Positions 1-11,375 of a DNA stretch of 64,000 nucleotides are shown piece after piece. Below the pieces are notes generated by a model. The model was not told the origin of the DNA. It did not search any database and saw only the letters and a program-made list of their open reading frames with translations. The DNA comes from Zingiber officinale. Its lineage: Eukaryota; Streptophyta; Magnoliopsida; Zingiberales; Zingiberaceae. Made by a program: the position numbers and the translations under genes. The DNA lies in assembly GCF_018446385.1 (NCBI RefSeq), contig NW_024589852.1, positions 1 to 64,000 of the forward strand, in the 5' to 3' direction. Position 1 is the stretch's first letter; every line of letters starts with the position of its first letter.

Positions 1-351
1 CTTCTTAAAATTGTATGACCCTCAGTACATTTGTTACCAAATTCAACAAAGCTGGGGAAGGTGCAGTAGATATCTTAGTCATTTTATATGTTTCTTTTTA
101 CCAATGATTAGCCCTGTCTTTTCTCCTTCTCACTGCAAAAGAAATAAAGGAATTGCTACATTTGTCTAACATTAACTTGTCTGGAATTTTGCACTTTCCT
201 TCATCTTCGTGTTTTCTTAACCTTTTGAACTTTAGTTTGGTTTTGATAATATATGTTACAAATCTGAGTTTTTGTTCTGCTTGCATATTCATCTGTTTCG
301 TATCTGTATTTCCTGAAATGATGAGGATCACTTAAATGAACATGTTTTCAG
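1..351 (+). other. Intron of the FURRY-like gene (3' part)
   Basis: This AT-rich stretch lies before the first visible exon and ends in a pyrimidine-rich tract and AG at 350-351, a good splice acceptor. No reading frame here continues the downstream protein, so it is read as the 3' end of an intron whose donor lies before the window. Confidence 0.7.
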
Positions 352-3300
352 ATACTGTTATGAAGGAAAAATCTCAAGCATCTCTCTTCAGGTCAGTTCT
401 GAAGTGCATTCCATATTTGATTGAGGAGGTTGGTCGCAGTGATAAAATCACTGAAATTATTCCACAACATGGCATAAGTATTGATCCTGGTGTTCGTGAA
501 GAAGCAGTACAAGTTATGAATCGCATTGTACGGCATCTTCCTCATCGTCGTTATGCTGTGGTGAGAGGGATGGCTACCTTTATACTGAAACTCCCTGATG
601 AATTCCCTCTATTAATTCAAACTTCACTGGTCCGCCTTGTGGAGCTTATTCGGTTGTGGAGGGCTTGCTTGTCTGAAGAACTGTTGGTAAATGATGGTCA
701 AAACATTAAGAGATCAGGTCTTGGAGGGGAGAAAGTCAACAGATCTCCATTTTTTCAGTCTGCAGATCTGTCTGATTTCAGGACAACAGAAGTTGATGCT
801 CTTGGTCTTGTTTTCCTCAGTTCAGTCGATGTCCAGATAAGACATACTGCATTAGAATTACTGAGATATGTTCGTCTTTTAAGAAATGATATCAGAGACC
901 TTGCAGCAAATGAACGGGCAGATCATAAATTTTATGAGCCAGAACCAATTTATGTCATTGACGTGCTGGAAGAAAATGGAGTGAGTTTTTCTCACTGTCT
1001 GCTTGAATATTTTCTCCTATTTTTGCAACTAAAATTTGGATGGACAAAGAGAATTATCACCATTTATTGTATGAAAAAGTGAAGAATAAATACTTTTAGC
1101 GAATTTTTTCTTTACATTTGATTGTATATCATGTTCGTAACAGTGACCTTGATAAAAGAGCTTTTAGCAGTAAATAATAAAGAGACCTGTCTATTTATGT
1201 TAGCTTTAACACTTGCTGGTTTCCTTGATTCAGTTTTTGTTTGGTTACAGGATGATATTGTTATGAGTTGCTATTGGGATCCTGGACGCCCATTTGATTT
1301 GAGGAGGGAATTTGATCCAGTGCCTCCTGATATAACGCTGCAATCCATTCTTGAAAACCCTGATAAAAACAGATGGGCTCGTTGCCTTAGTGAATTTGTT
1401 AAGTTTGCTTCTGAACTTTGCCCAAATTCTGTTCAAGAAGCAAGGTAAGATACGATTATCTAGCTAGGATGTTATATACTTTCATCTTTTTTAGCATTTC
1501 AATTTTTAAGTTGTTGTTGATGTAAATCTTCTGTATATGCAGCCTGTAAATATCATTTCAAACAATCTTTTTTTTTCTTCATATTTAAGCATTTTCATCT
1601 GAATCTTGTAGTTAGACAACTTAGTTTTATTGTGTATCATTTACATATTATGCTTCCTGCTAATAGCATAAACTGTCTTATGTATGTCTTATTGTTCTAC
1701 TTTATATTTAGCCATTTTTTGAACTTATTTCTCTAATTTTTCTCCCTAGCATTTACGCTCGTGTTAGTAAATTGTTAGGTAGTTTGATATTCATCCAGGA
1801 CTAGTTTTTCAGGCTGGAAGTTATGAGGAGGCTTGCGCTTGTTACACCAGTTGAATTAGGTGGGAAGGCCAATCAGTCTCAAGATGCAGAAAACAAACTA
1901 GATCAGTGGTTAATGTATGCGATGTTTTCATGTTCCTGTCCTCCTGATAACAGAGAAGAGGGTAGCTTTGCAGCGGCTAAGGAACTTTTTCATCTTATTT
2001 TCCCGGCTTTGAGACATGGCTCTGAAACACATGTAGTAAGTTAAAAGAATATGCCCACTTCTTAATGTTACCTTTGATGGCAAATTTATTACCTTGTCTA
2101 GGGATGGGCAATGGGTGCGAGCTTTGCCAGTTAATACTAATTTGTCTCTGATGTGCTTGTTCCAGTGATAGATCATGATACTTTATGTCCCTTGCAACCA
2201 TGGATTTGCTTTATTGAAAATGGGATCGGAAGATTCTCATTTATAATCATCTAATTGCTAATCAGCTAATTGCCTAATCATCTTAGACCCATGGTTTCCT
2301 TTTGTTGTTGTGTCCTACTATTTTTCTAAGGCATGTGGGTTTTTATTTTGACACATTGATCTTGCCTCATTTCCTGGATTTGTTTTTTCTTGCATAATTC
2401 TGCTTTAGTTCTTCAACTTCTGCTTCGCCTCTGGTCTTCAACTATTAACTTTTGTTAGTGCTTTGAATTATGCCATCCTTTTGAATTCTATTATATATCT
2501 CTTTTCTGCCTCTGCTTCTAGTTTTCACCATATTCAGGCCTCTATATCTATAGCAATAGCTCCTTGATTCGCACACCTAGTTCACAATGGAATTGTGTGT
2601 GCATCACCGAATAGTCTGTTTTAAAAAGCATATTGATGTTAGGCATGTCATAGCCTCTGGAAGAATTTGATCTAATCTTCCATACGTTTAATGAAATTAT
2701 TAAATTTTAAGATTGATACATTGTACCACACTCCTGCATTTGAGAATTGGTCTAATGGGACAGGATGGTAACTAATGGTGGATTTACTTCATTTCTTGTT
2801 TAGCAAGCAGCTATTACCGCTCTTGGTCACTCAAGCTTGGAAATATGTGAAACAATGTTTGGCGAGCTTGCAACATTTGTTGAAGAAGTTTCATTAGAAG
2901 CAGAAGGCAAACCAAAATGGAAGGTACATCACCAACTTCATGACAATTCATTTGATGTGTTTATGAACCATTTGCCAAACATGTTGATAGCACTAAGAGG
3001 GAAGTCCTTTGTTTATATATACTCTTTGAAGCATATCAATTTGTTTCTTGATTAGTTGACTTACACTTGTTTTGGTTATTGTAGCTTTTGTGTAGTTTAT
3101 TTCAAGTTCTTCGTTAAGATTTGCATAATCTCTTGGGCAATGCACATAATTTGACAAATTTACCATCAAAATTTAGATAAATCCAATGTAGATTCCTCTT
3201 TTCATGGTTCAAGAATGTTATCTTGGTTCAGCTATGCATGGTCAGCCCACATTATGCTAGTCACTATTTTTACATTAATTTTCATTTTCTCAGTTTGGTT

Positions 3301-6300
3301 TTCATTTGTGTACCTTTATCCGATCATATTGAATTGATTAATCATATTAGCTGCTTGCATTGCACAGCCGATTGGATGAAAACACTTCATTAAGTAGTTA
3401 TCCGCTCATATACCATTGGTTGCTGGCCTATACTAGTAATAACATGCCTCATTTACTGTATCTTGTTTCTTATCTCTTCTCTGAACAATTTACTCGAACC
3501 TTTTATCTTCCCTGGTTGACCATTGTCGAAGTTTCATTTAATTTATATCCTGGAAGTCATCAATTCTCAAAATGCTGGCTGCTATTTGGCGACCATGTAG
3601 TGAGCTTTCAATTACTAGTTTATTTTAGATTGCTTAGGCGAGGTAAATTTTTAATATTGTTATTACTAATTTGATATTGGAATTGGAAAAAAATTTCTGG
3701 TGCTGTTATGCTACATCAATTTCTTTAACTACAATTAAATTGCATGTGCACAGAATCAGAAATCTCGCCGTGAAGATTTTCGGATACATATTGCGAATAT
3801 CTATCGTACAATTGCTGAAAAAATCTGGCCAGGGATGCTTATTCGGAAGCCTGTTCTGCGACTACATTTTCTGAGATTCATTGACGAAACATATCGCCAG
3901 ATAAGCACGCAGATGAGCATGTCAGCAACTGACAATGTTCAGGAACTGCTGCCACTTCGTTATGCATTAGCTTCTGTTGTAAGATATTTAGCTCCAGAGT
4001 TTGTTGAATCAAAGTCTGAGAAGTTTGATGTCAGAACTAGGAAGAAGCTTTTTGATTTCCTGCTCAGTTGGTGTGATGAAACAAACAGTGAAAGCAGCAA
4101 TGATTATCACAGGGAGGTTGAGCGTTACAAGTCAGGACAGCATATTAGATCAAGAGAGTCTATAGATAAATTTTCTTTTGATAAGGAGGTAGTTGAACAA
4201 GTGGAGGCTGTACAATGGACCTCCATGAATGCAATTGCCTCTCTCTTGTATGGACCTTCTTTTGATGATAATGCGAGGAAGATGAGTGGTCGCGTTATAT
4301 CTTGGATCAACAATTTATTTATGGAACCAACCCACCGTGCTCCATTTGGTTATTCGCCTGTGGATCCTCGAACTCCATCATATTCAAAGTACATAGGAGA
4401 TGGAGGTCGGCTGATTGCTGGACGAGATAAGCACAAAAATGGACATCTCCGGGTCCTTCTAGCAAAAATTGCCCTAAAAAATCTTTTGCAAACAAATCTG
4501 GAGTTATTTCCTGCTTGCATTGATCAGGTAGTTTCATTTACATATCTGCCTTGTCATCTTAATTTATATTCAGAGTTCAGTAGAAGATCAAAGAGATGAA
4601 TGCTTTAAACAAAGTAAACAAATTCTGCAACTCTATTTTTTTCCTTGTTAGTCATAGGTTTAATTCTTATGTTGAATTAGTTATATGTTGATTCATGCCC
4701 AACTTAAATTCAACCTATTAATAGTTTCGATTCAGTTTGTTTTTGTTGGTGTTTTGAAGACTCAGCACAAGCATTTGTCTTTATTCTTACCAATATTTCA
4801 TATTGATCACAAATGATAAAAAAACACTAAGCAATGTTAAAAACGATGACCACTAATTGTCCGATGTTATTATCATCAAACTGTTACAATTCATGACAAT
4901 GACTTTGAATGCTTGGCATGAGTTATCAGATGTGAATCTTAACTTTCTAGTATAGATGTGAAACACTCAACATATAAGCATATCGAAACTAAAACTAATG
5001 TCACCGTGGACATTGCCAACCAAGAAGTGAATTACATATTTCCCTCAGATTTTGCTTTTAGACTTGCCATGTGTCATTAAAACCTAATTCTGTGTCCTTT
5101 TGTAAAGTTTTGCTGGCAAGTTTGGCCAATTTAGTTTCTGCATTTAGGCATGAATGATTTCATCCTGTGGGGTAGTTGCTATGACATTCTTTGCACGTTT
5201 GATCAATGGGTGAGCTGCTAGCCTTCAGTGAGTGCATGCCAATTTGATTTTGATGTGGCTTCTAAGTTTATTGATGCTATCTTATGAGGTTCTTGAAGTT
5301 CAGGCCTTGTGTATATGTTTTAAAAATATAAATGATTGTTCATTTGTGTAGATGCTTCCAGTTATCTGTGTGATTATATTGTGGCTCTCGTGAATACATT
5401 GCTCGGGCAGGATGCATTTTAACTAAGTTATAAGTTGAGCTATATCTTCTCAATGTGGAAAATTAGGGATCTCTAAGAAATTAATGCTGTGGGTTTTAAC
5501 ATGTATTTGCATTTTGCAATATTTATTTTATTTTATGGTTAAGTATTTATTTATTCATTTGGTTGTATCCTGTTTAAAATTGTGAGCCTTTTCCAAATGT
5601 TTAACTAATCTTCTTTCCATGGTGCAGTGCTATTCTCCAGATTCTTCAATAGCAGATGGTTACTTTAGTGTACTAGCCGAGGTCTATATGTGCGAAGAAG
5701 TTACAAAATGTGAGATTCAGAGACTACTAAGTCTAATCCTCTACAAAGTAGTTGATCAATCCAGGCAAATTCGTGATAATGCCCTTCAAATGTTGGAAAC
5801 CCTTTATATACGTGAGTGGGCTGAGGATTATATTGAAGGTGCAGGACGCTACCAGGTGTCAGTTGTTGGCAACCTTCCAGACTCTTATCAACAATTTCAG
5901 TACAAACTCTCCTCAAAACTTGCTAAAGACCATCCTGAACTTAGTGAGCTTCTTTGTGAAGAAATTATGCAACGTCAGCTTGATGCAGTCGACATAATTG
6001 CTCAGCATCAGGTTCTAACTTGCATGGCTCCTTGGATTGAAAATCTGAACTTTGTGAAACTTTGGGAATCTGGTTCTGGTTGGAACAAAAGACTGTTGAA
6101 AAGTCTCTATTATGTGACGTGGAAACATGGTGATCAATTTCCTGATGAGATAGAGAAGCTATGGAATACAGTTGCTTGCAATAACAGGAACATTGTTCCA
6201 GTCCTTGACTTTTTGATCACTAAAGGGATCGAAGATTGTGATTCTAATACATCAGCAGAGATAACAGGAGCATTTGCTACATATTTTTCTGTAGCCAAAC

Positions 6301-8732
6301 GTGTTAGTTTATATCTAGCACGTATCTGTCCACAACAAACAATTGATCACTTGGTATGCGAGTTGTCACAGAGAATGCTGGAGGAGATTGAGGAACCAGT
6401 TAGGCCTAGCAAGGGTGATCCTATGGCAAACTTTATTTTGGAGTTCTCTCAAGGACCCACAACTGCTACTCAGGTTGCAACAATTGCCGACAGTCAACCT
6501 CACATGTCCCCGTTGCTTGTTCGAGGCTCCCTTGATGGCCCACTTAAAAATGCGAGTGGTAATTTGAGCTGGCGGACTTCAGGAATAACAGGCCGTAGTA
6601 TCTCAGGCCCATTGAGTCCAATGCATCCTGAAGGTAACTTGGTTCCTCCTACCACTGGCAGATCAGGGCAGCTCCTTCCTGCACTTATGAACATATCAGG
6701 CATGAGCTTGTCAGGGCCATTGATGAATATTCGAGGCTCAACTGGCAACTTGAGAAGCCGCCATGTATCTCGTGATAGTGCAGATTGTTTGATTGATACA
6801 CCAAATTCTGGCGAGGATATATTGCATCCTGGTAGTATAATTCAAGGGATTAATGCCAGCGAACTCCAATCAGCATTGCAAGGACATCAACAGCATTTAC
6901 TTTCCCGAGCAGACATAGCATTGATATTGCTTGCTGAAATTGCCTATGAAAATGATGAAGATTTTCGTGAACATTTGCCTTTGCTCTTCCATGTTACATG
7001 TGTTTCCATGGATAGTTCAGAAGACATAGTTCTCTTGCATTCTCAACATCTTCTTGTCAACTTACTTTATTCACTTGCTGGAAGACACCTAGAACTATAT
7101 GAGGTTGAGATCAGTGATGGAGAGAATAAGCAGAAAGTGTTTAGCCTAATAAAGTACATTCAGTCCAAGCGTGGCAGCTTGATGTGGGAGAATGAGGACC
7201 CGACTCTTGTGAGAACTGAGCTCCCCAGTACTGCACTGCTTTCGGCACTTGTCTTGAGCATGGTGGATGCCATTTTTTTCCAGGGTGATCTACGAGAGAC
7301 ATGGGGTGCAGAAGCACTCAAGTGGGCAACTGAATGCACATCTAGACATCTTGCATGTCGTTCACACCAGATATATAGGGCTCTACGGCCTAGTGTGAAA
7401 AGTGAGAATTGTGTGATACTTCTCCGCTGCCTTCACAGATGCTTGGGTAATCCTGTTCCAGCTGTTCTTGGGTTTGCAATGGAAATTCTCTTGACATTGC
7501 AGGTAATGGTGGAAAATATGGAGCCAGAGAAGGTTATTCTCTATCCACAACTTTTCTGGGGTTGTGTTGCTATGATGCACACAGATTTCGTGTACATTTA
7601 CTGCCAGGTGCTTGAGCTGTTTTCCCGTGTAATTGATAGGTTGTCCTTCCGTGATCAGACAACCGAGAATGTACTATTGTCCAGCATGCCACGTGATGAG
7701 TTTGACATCTACAGTTGTGACACAGCAGAGATTCACAGCTTGGAAACGAGATCTGGCCGAGAATCTTTGCCATCTGAGAGTGGGAAGGTCCCAGCGTTTG
7801 AAGGCGTGCAGCCTCTTGTGCTGAAGGGACTTATGTCCACTGTCAGTCATGATTCAGCGATCGAGGTGCTATCTCGAATGACTGTTCCTTTTTGTGATTC
7901 CATATTTGGGAGCCAGGAGACACGACTTTTGATGCACATTACAGGTTTACTTCCCTGGCTCGCCTTGCAGCTAACCAAGGATCCAGTTTCCACTGACTCA
8001 GTTTCACCTCTTCAACATCAGTACCAGAAGGCTTGCTCTGTTGCTTCTAATGTTTCCTTCTGGTGTCGTGCAAAAGCATTAGATGATCTTGCTGAATTGT
8101 TTTTAGCTTATTCTCGTGGTGAAATAATTTCTACTGATGACCTATTTGCACGTGTCTCTCCGCTTATCTGTTCTGCATGGTTCCCTAAACACTCATCTTT
8201 AGCATTTGGCCATTTGCTAAGGTTACTTGAGAAGGGCCCTTTGGCGTATCAGCGAGTGGTATTATTGATGCTCAAAGCATTCTTGCAGCAGACACCTATG
8301 GATGCAGCCCAGAGTCCACATGTTTATGCTGTTGTGTCGCAACTTGTCGAGAGTACACTGTGTTGGGAGGCACTTGGTGTTCTGGAAGCTCTTTTGCAGA
8401 GTTGTAGTAGCGTTAGTGGTGGATACACGGATGATGTGGTATTTAACGAAAATGGTTATGGTGCAAGCGAGAGAATCTTGCAAGGTATTCTAGTGCCTCA
8501 GAGCTCGTTCAAGGCTCGAAGTGGACCTCTTCAATATTTAGCAGGATCTGCATTTGGCATTGCATTTGCAGCTCAAGTTGCTGCAGGCACAGCAGATGGT
8601 AGTTCGTCAGCTAGAGAGACAGCACTTCAGAATACTCGCTTACTTCTTGGTCGCGTGCTTGACAATTGTGCGCTTGGTAAGAAGAGGGATCACAAGCGCC
8701 TAGTTCCCTTTGTTGTCAATGTTGGAACCTAA
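352..8732 (+). CDS. FURRY/MOR2-PAG1-type cell morphogenesis protein, 3' part, six exons
   Basis: The exons are 352-980, 1251-1444, 1813-2035, 2804-2923, 3754-4527 and 5628-8732. All introns are GT-AG and the joins keep one open frame of about 1,680 codons, ending at TAA 8730-8732. The protein is a large helical-repeat scaffold. Typical blocks include [15 protein letters not shown] and [15 protein letters not shown] in exon 1, [20 protein letters not shown] in exon 2, and long HEAT/ARM-like segments in the last exon. These match the plant MOR2-PAG1 N-terminal, middle and C-terminal regions. Yeast and animal relatives (Mor2p, Tao3p, Furry) act with NDR-family kinases in cell polarity and morphogenesis; that role is inferred for this plant protein. 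Plant members are about 2,100-2,200 residues, so roughly 450-500 N-terminal residues lie before the window. The last exon is 3.1 kb and uninterrupted. No lesion is visible. The family is confident; exon borders are read by eye. Confidence 0.93.
981..1250 (+). other. FURRY-like intron (exon 1 to 2)
   Basis: GT at 981-982 (GTGAGT) and AG at 1249-1250 after a T-rich tract. The intron is phase 0 and AT-rich, with nothing else recognised inside. Confidence 0.85.
1445..1812 (+). other. FURRY-like intron (exon 2 to 3)
   Basis: GTAAGA donor at 1445 and TTTTTCAG acceptor ending at 1812. The intron is phase 2; the split Arg codon is restored by the first base of the next exon. The content is T-rich with no other feature seen. 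Confidence 0.85.
2036..2803 (+). other. FURRY-like intron (exon 3 to 4)
   Basis: GTAAG donor at 2036 and TTTAG acceptor ending at 2803, phase 0. AT-rich sequence with no recognisable gene or element. Confidence 0.8.
2924..3753 (+). other. FURRY-like intron (exon 4 to 5)
   Basis: GTACAT donor at 2924 and GTGCACAG acceptor ending at 3753, phase 0. A 104-codon open frame at 3360-3674 inside it is hydrophobic and T-rich and shows no gene features. Confidence 0.8.
4528..5627 (+). other. FURRY-like intron (exon 5 to 6), 1.1 kb
   Basis: GTAGTT donor at 4528 and GGTGCAG acceptor ending at 5627, phase 0. It is the longest visible intron of this gene. It is AT-rich, with no mobile element ends or coding remnant recognised. 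Confidence 0.8.
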
Positions 8733-9260
8733 AACATATGGTACTGGCAATTTTCCACGACAACTGTATATATAATATTCTCATAATCCACGAGTTGGAT
8801 GATAGTGATGCGCTGAACCATCATTTTCTTGAATGCCCAGCAAGTGAAATTAAGGAGCATCATCTTGCCATGCAAATTTTGCACACATTTGAGAACTTGA
8901 ACTCCCAACCCGGGATGTGCTCCCTACACACTGAATGCCGCATGGAGACCCAACTTAAAAGCTTGACATTTGCTCATTGAAGTGTGGATGATGCGCGACA
9001 GTGACTCAGAATCCGTTTCTTTATTAATCCTTTCTTCCAATTCCAGCATCTCATTGTAGCTAGCAATCATCGGCAGGCCTCTTCCTTTCCCTAGTTACTG
9101 AATTTGTAATTGTTTCTGTTATCCTAATGTCTACATGACATGCTGCAGTCCTGCAATTTGGAACCTTGTTGCAATTGTACGCATCATGAAAGTGGCTCCA
9201 GTCCATGATTTGTACCGTAAAAGCTGCATGGGAAAGAAGCTCGGAAGACCACGTTCTAAA
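8733..9260 (+). other. Probable 3' UTR and downstream flank of the FURRY-like gene
   Basis: The sequence just after the TAA has mixed composition and then becomes T-rich near 9280-9305. The short open frame at 8738-8980 has no recognisable motif and is not called a gene. No unambiguous polyadenylation signal could be fixed, so the UTR end is a guess. Confidence 0.45.
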
Positions 9261-11375
9261 CAGGTTAGCACCAACACGGGGGTTTTTTTTTTTTAATTTT
9301 TTTTACTTGTATAGATTTTAGAACATCGTAAATGTAATATGATGTCATCCTTCCAACGATCACTTGCTTTGCTAGATTTATTGGATGCTTTAATCTCTTA
9401 TTGGAATATGATCACTATGAACTATTGTCTTCAACACATTTTTGTGCACAATTTCTTTGCATCTTAGAAAGTCCCAGACAAGATCCAAGAGTAACCGTAC
9501 TAGAGCCTCAAATTCATCGATTTGTGTGTTGTTGACATGCACGAACAACAACCCTCTACACTAGCGAACCAGCTAAATAAAATCTCCAGTAAAAGCCTTT
9601 ACACTAAAAATTGGAATAGTGAATATTCAAGCATGTGCCAAAGTATATTTTTCACGAGGACCTTCCCACCACTCAACATAGCAATCCAAATAACCACGTC
9701 GATGTTCCCGTGTTCTAACCACGCAGTCACGAATTAGACCACCTGATTCCGCTTAGAAATAGAATTAAATCTATCTAGTTCCATTAAATACGATTTATAA
9801 ACAAAATAGACAGTATTATATTTTAGCTCATTCTACGCGTAGTTATTTTGATAAATTAATATTTGGAAAAAAATATTAAAGTCCTTTTTAATCTGCATAT
9901 TTTATGTTCCACTAACATGCTTGCACGTCATTGATGATTTACATATTTATATTCCTACTTATGAATTCCGATTACTAAACAGCTGTTTGTGAATATTTGA
10001 CTTATTCAATGCTAACTTAATTAATTTCTGTTTAGATTAGCAGTGTGTTTATCGTGTCTATATTTAAGTAAAGTCTAGCTGCTTCCATTAAATATGGTTT
10101 AGTAAAATAAACAACTACATCCTAACAACATAATCATACCTCAAGCTGAACAAAGAAGATTTAACTTAGACATCATAATTCTTATCATATGGAACTTAAC
10201 AAAAGAATAAATTTATTCCCTGGCTATTTCATGTCAAACATAACCTGCACCATCAACTAACAAATTGTTTGTGGTTCGAAACACGGATAAATAAGATTCA
10301 TATTTCATGTCAAACAAATTGTTTGTGGTTCCCTCTTGACTACTACTGCTCGGGACTTTTTTCATGGGCTGTCTCTGCATGATCTTGCAACGGCAATCTT
10401 CCATCAGTTGCTCGTCTATTTCGATAAATCTCTGAGACGTCGGCGTGTAGCTGATTGTCAAACCAATCCATTGGATTCCTCAACCCAAGTGATGGCTAAG
10501 AAACATATATAATGTACGAAAGGGACATGTTGAACGAATACTAAATCCATTACATCTAGCTGAATAGCCTTAGTCACTGATAAATAAAATACAACAAAAA
10601 AAATAAAAGACATACACGAATCCTGTAAAAGAAAGAAAGAAGAAATTATTAGTGCAAAAGCTATAAGATTATAGAAGATGATTAAGGGATAAGTGACTTA
10701 CAAGACGAATTTTCGTAGTTCTTAACTCCACTATGTCGATGAGACTGCACGGGTACTTTTTAAATCAATATGTTTAGAAAGAAATGGTTTCTCAACACAC
10801 CAACACTATATATCAAATGCAAGAAAACAAATACAAATTGTATGGTAGAAATGATTAACATGAAAAATACTTGCACCTAGTAGCTTTTATTTACCAACAT
10901 GGAAGACGGCAAACACACGTGAAGACTTCAGATGATATGAACCTGACAGAAGAAAAGAAGACGATCATTGCAGGAACCATATGGTTTATGCATATCGATT
11001 ATGAGAAGGAAGCGACTTACATGGGTGAGATGAACTGCTTCAATTATACAGCATACTTCATAATAAGCTGCTAAACTATGTAAAAATTGCATAACCACAA
11101 CTATTTTTTTTTCTTGAACACCCAAGGGAAGAGCGGCTGTTCTGAACAAACAATCTTGCAACCAAATGTAGAAGAAAGCAAATGCAAACAGCACTATAGA
11201 AATCACACCTTGCGCTGAAACAGCTTTATTCACCAATACAATTAAACGCAAACGGATACTTCTACTGATACAAACCTGCAAAAACAAGCATATGGTCATT
11301 GGAAAAACATGAGGTTAGAACTTACAAGGAGAGGAGGAAAAGCGACTGATTTAGCAGATAGAAGAGTTACCTTTC
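9261..11375. other. AT-rich spacer, possibly with spliced 3' UTR of the NLR
   Basis: There is no convincing coding region. Read on the - strand downstream of the NLR stop, the stretch 10700-11375 contains several splice-like signals. These are GGTAAC just after the stop (around 11365-11370), a TTTTTGCAG acceptor near 11276-11284 and an ATGTAAGT donor near 11015-11022. Introns within 3' UTRs are common in plant CC-NLR genes, so part of this region may be transcribed. The rest, 9300-10700, shows only AT-rich sequence. Confidence 0.35.

Noticed and set aside
3360..3674. 104-codon frame within a FURRY-like intron
   Set aside because: T-rich chance frame between well-supported splice sites.
8738..8980. 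80-codon frame after the FURRY-like stop
   Set aside because: Located in the probable 3' UTR with no recognisable domain.
10928..11299. 123-codon frame on the - strand
   Set aside because: It runs across splice-like signals, is hydrophobic without a recognised domain, and fits UTR or intron better.
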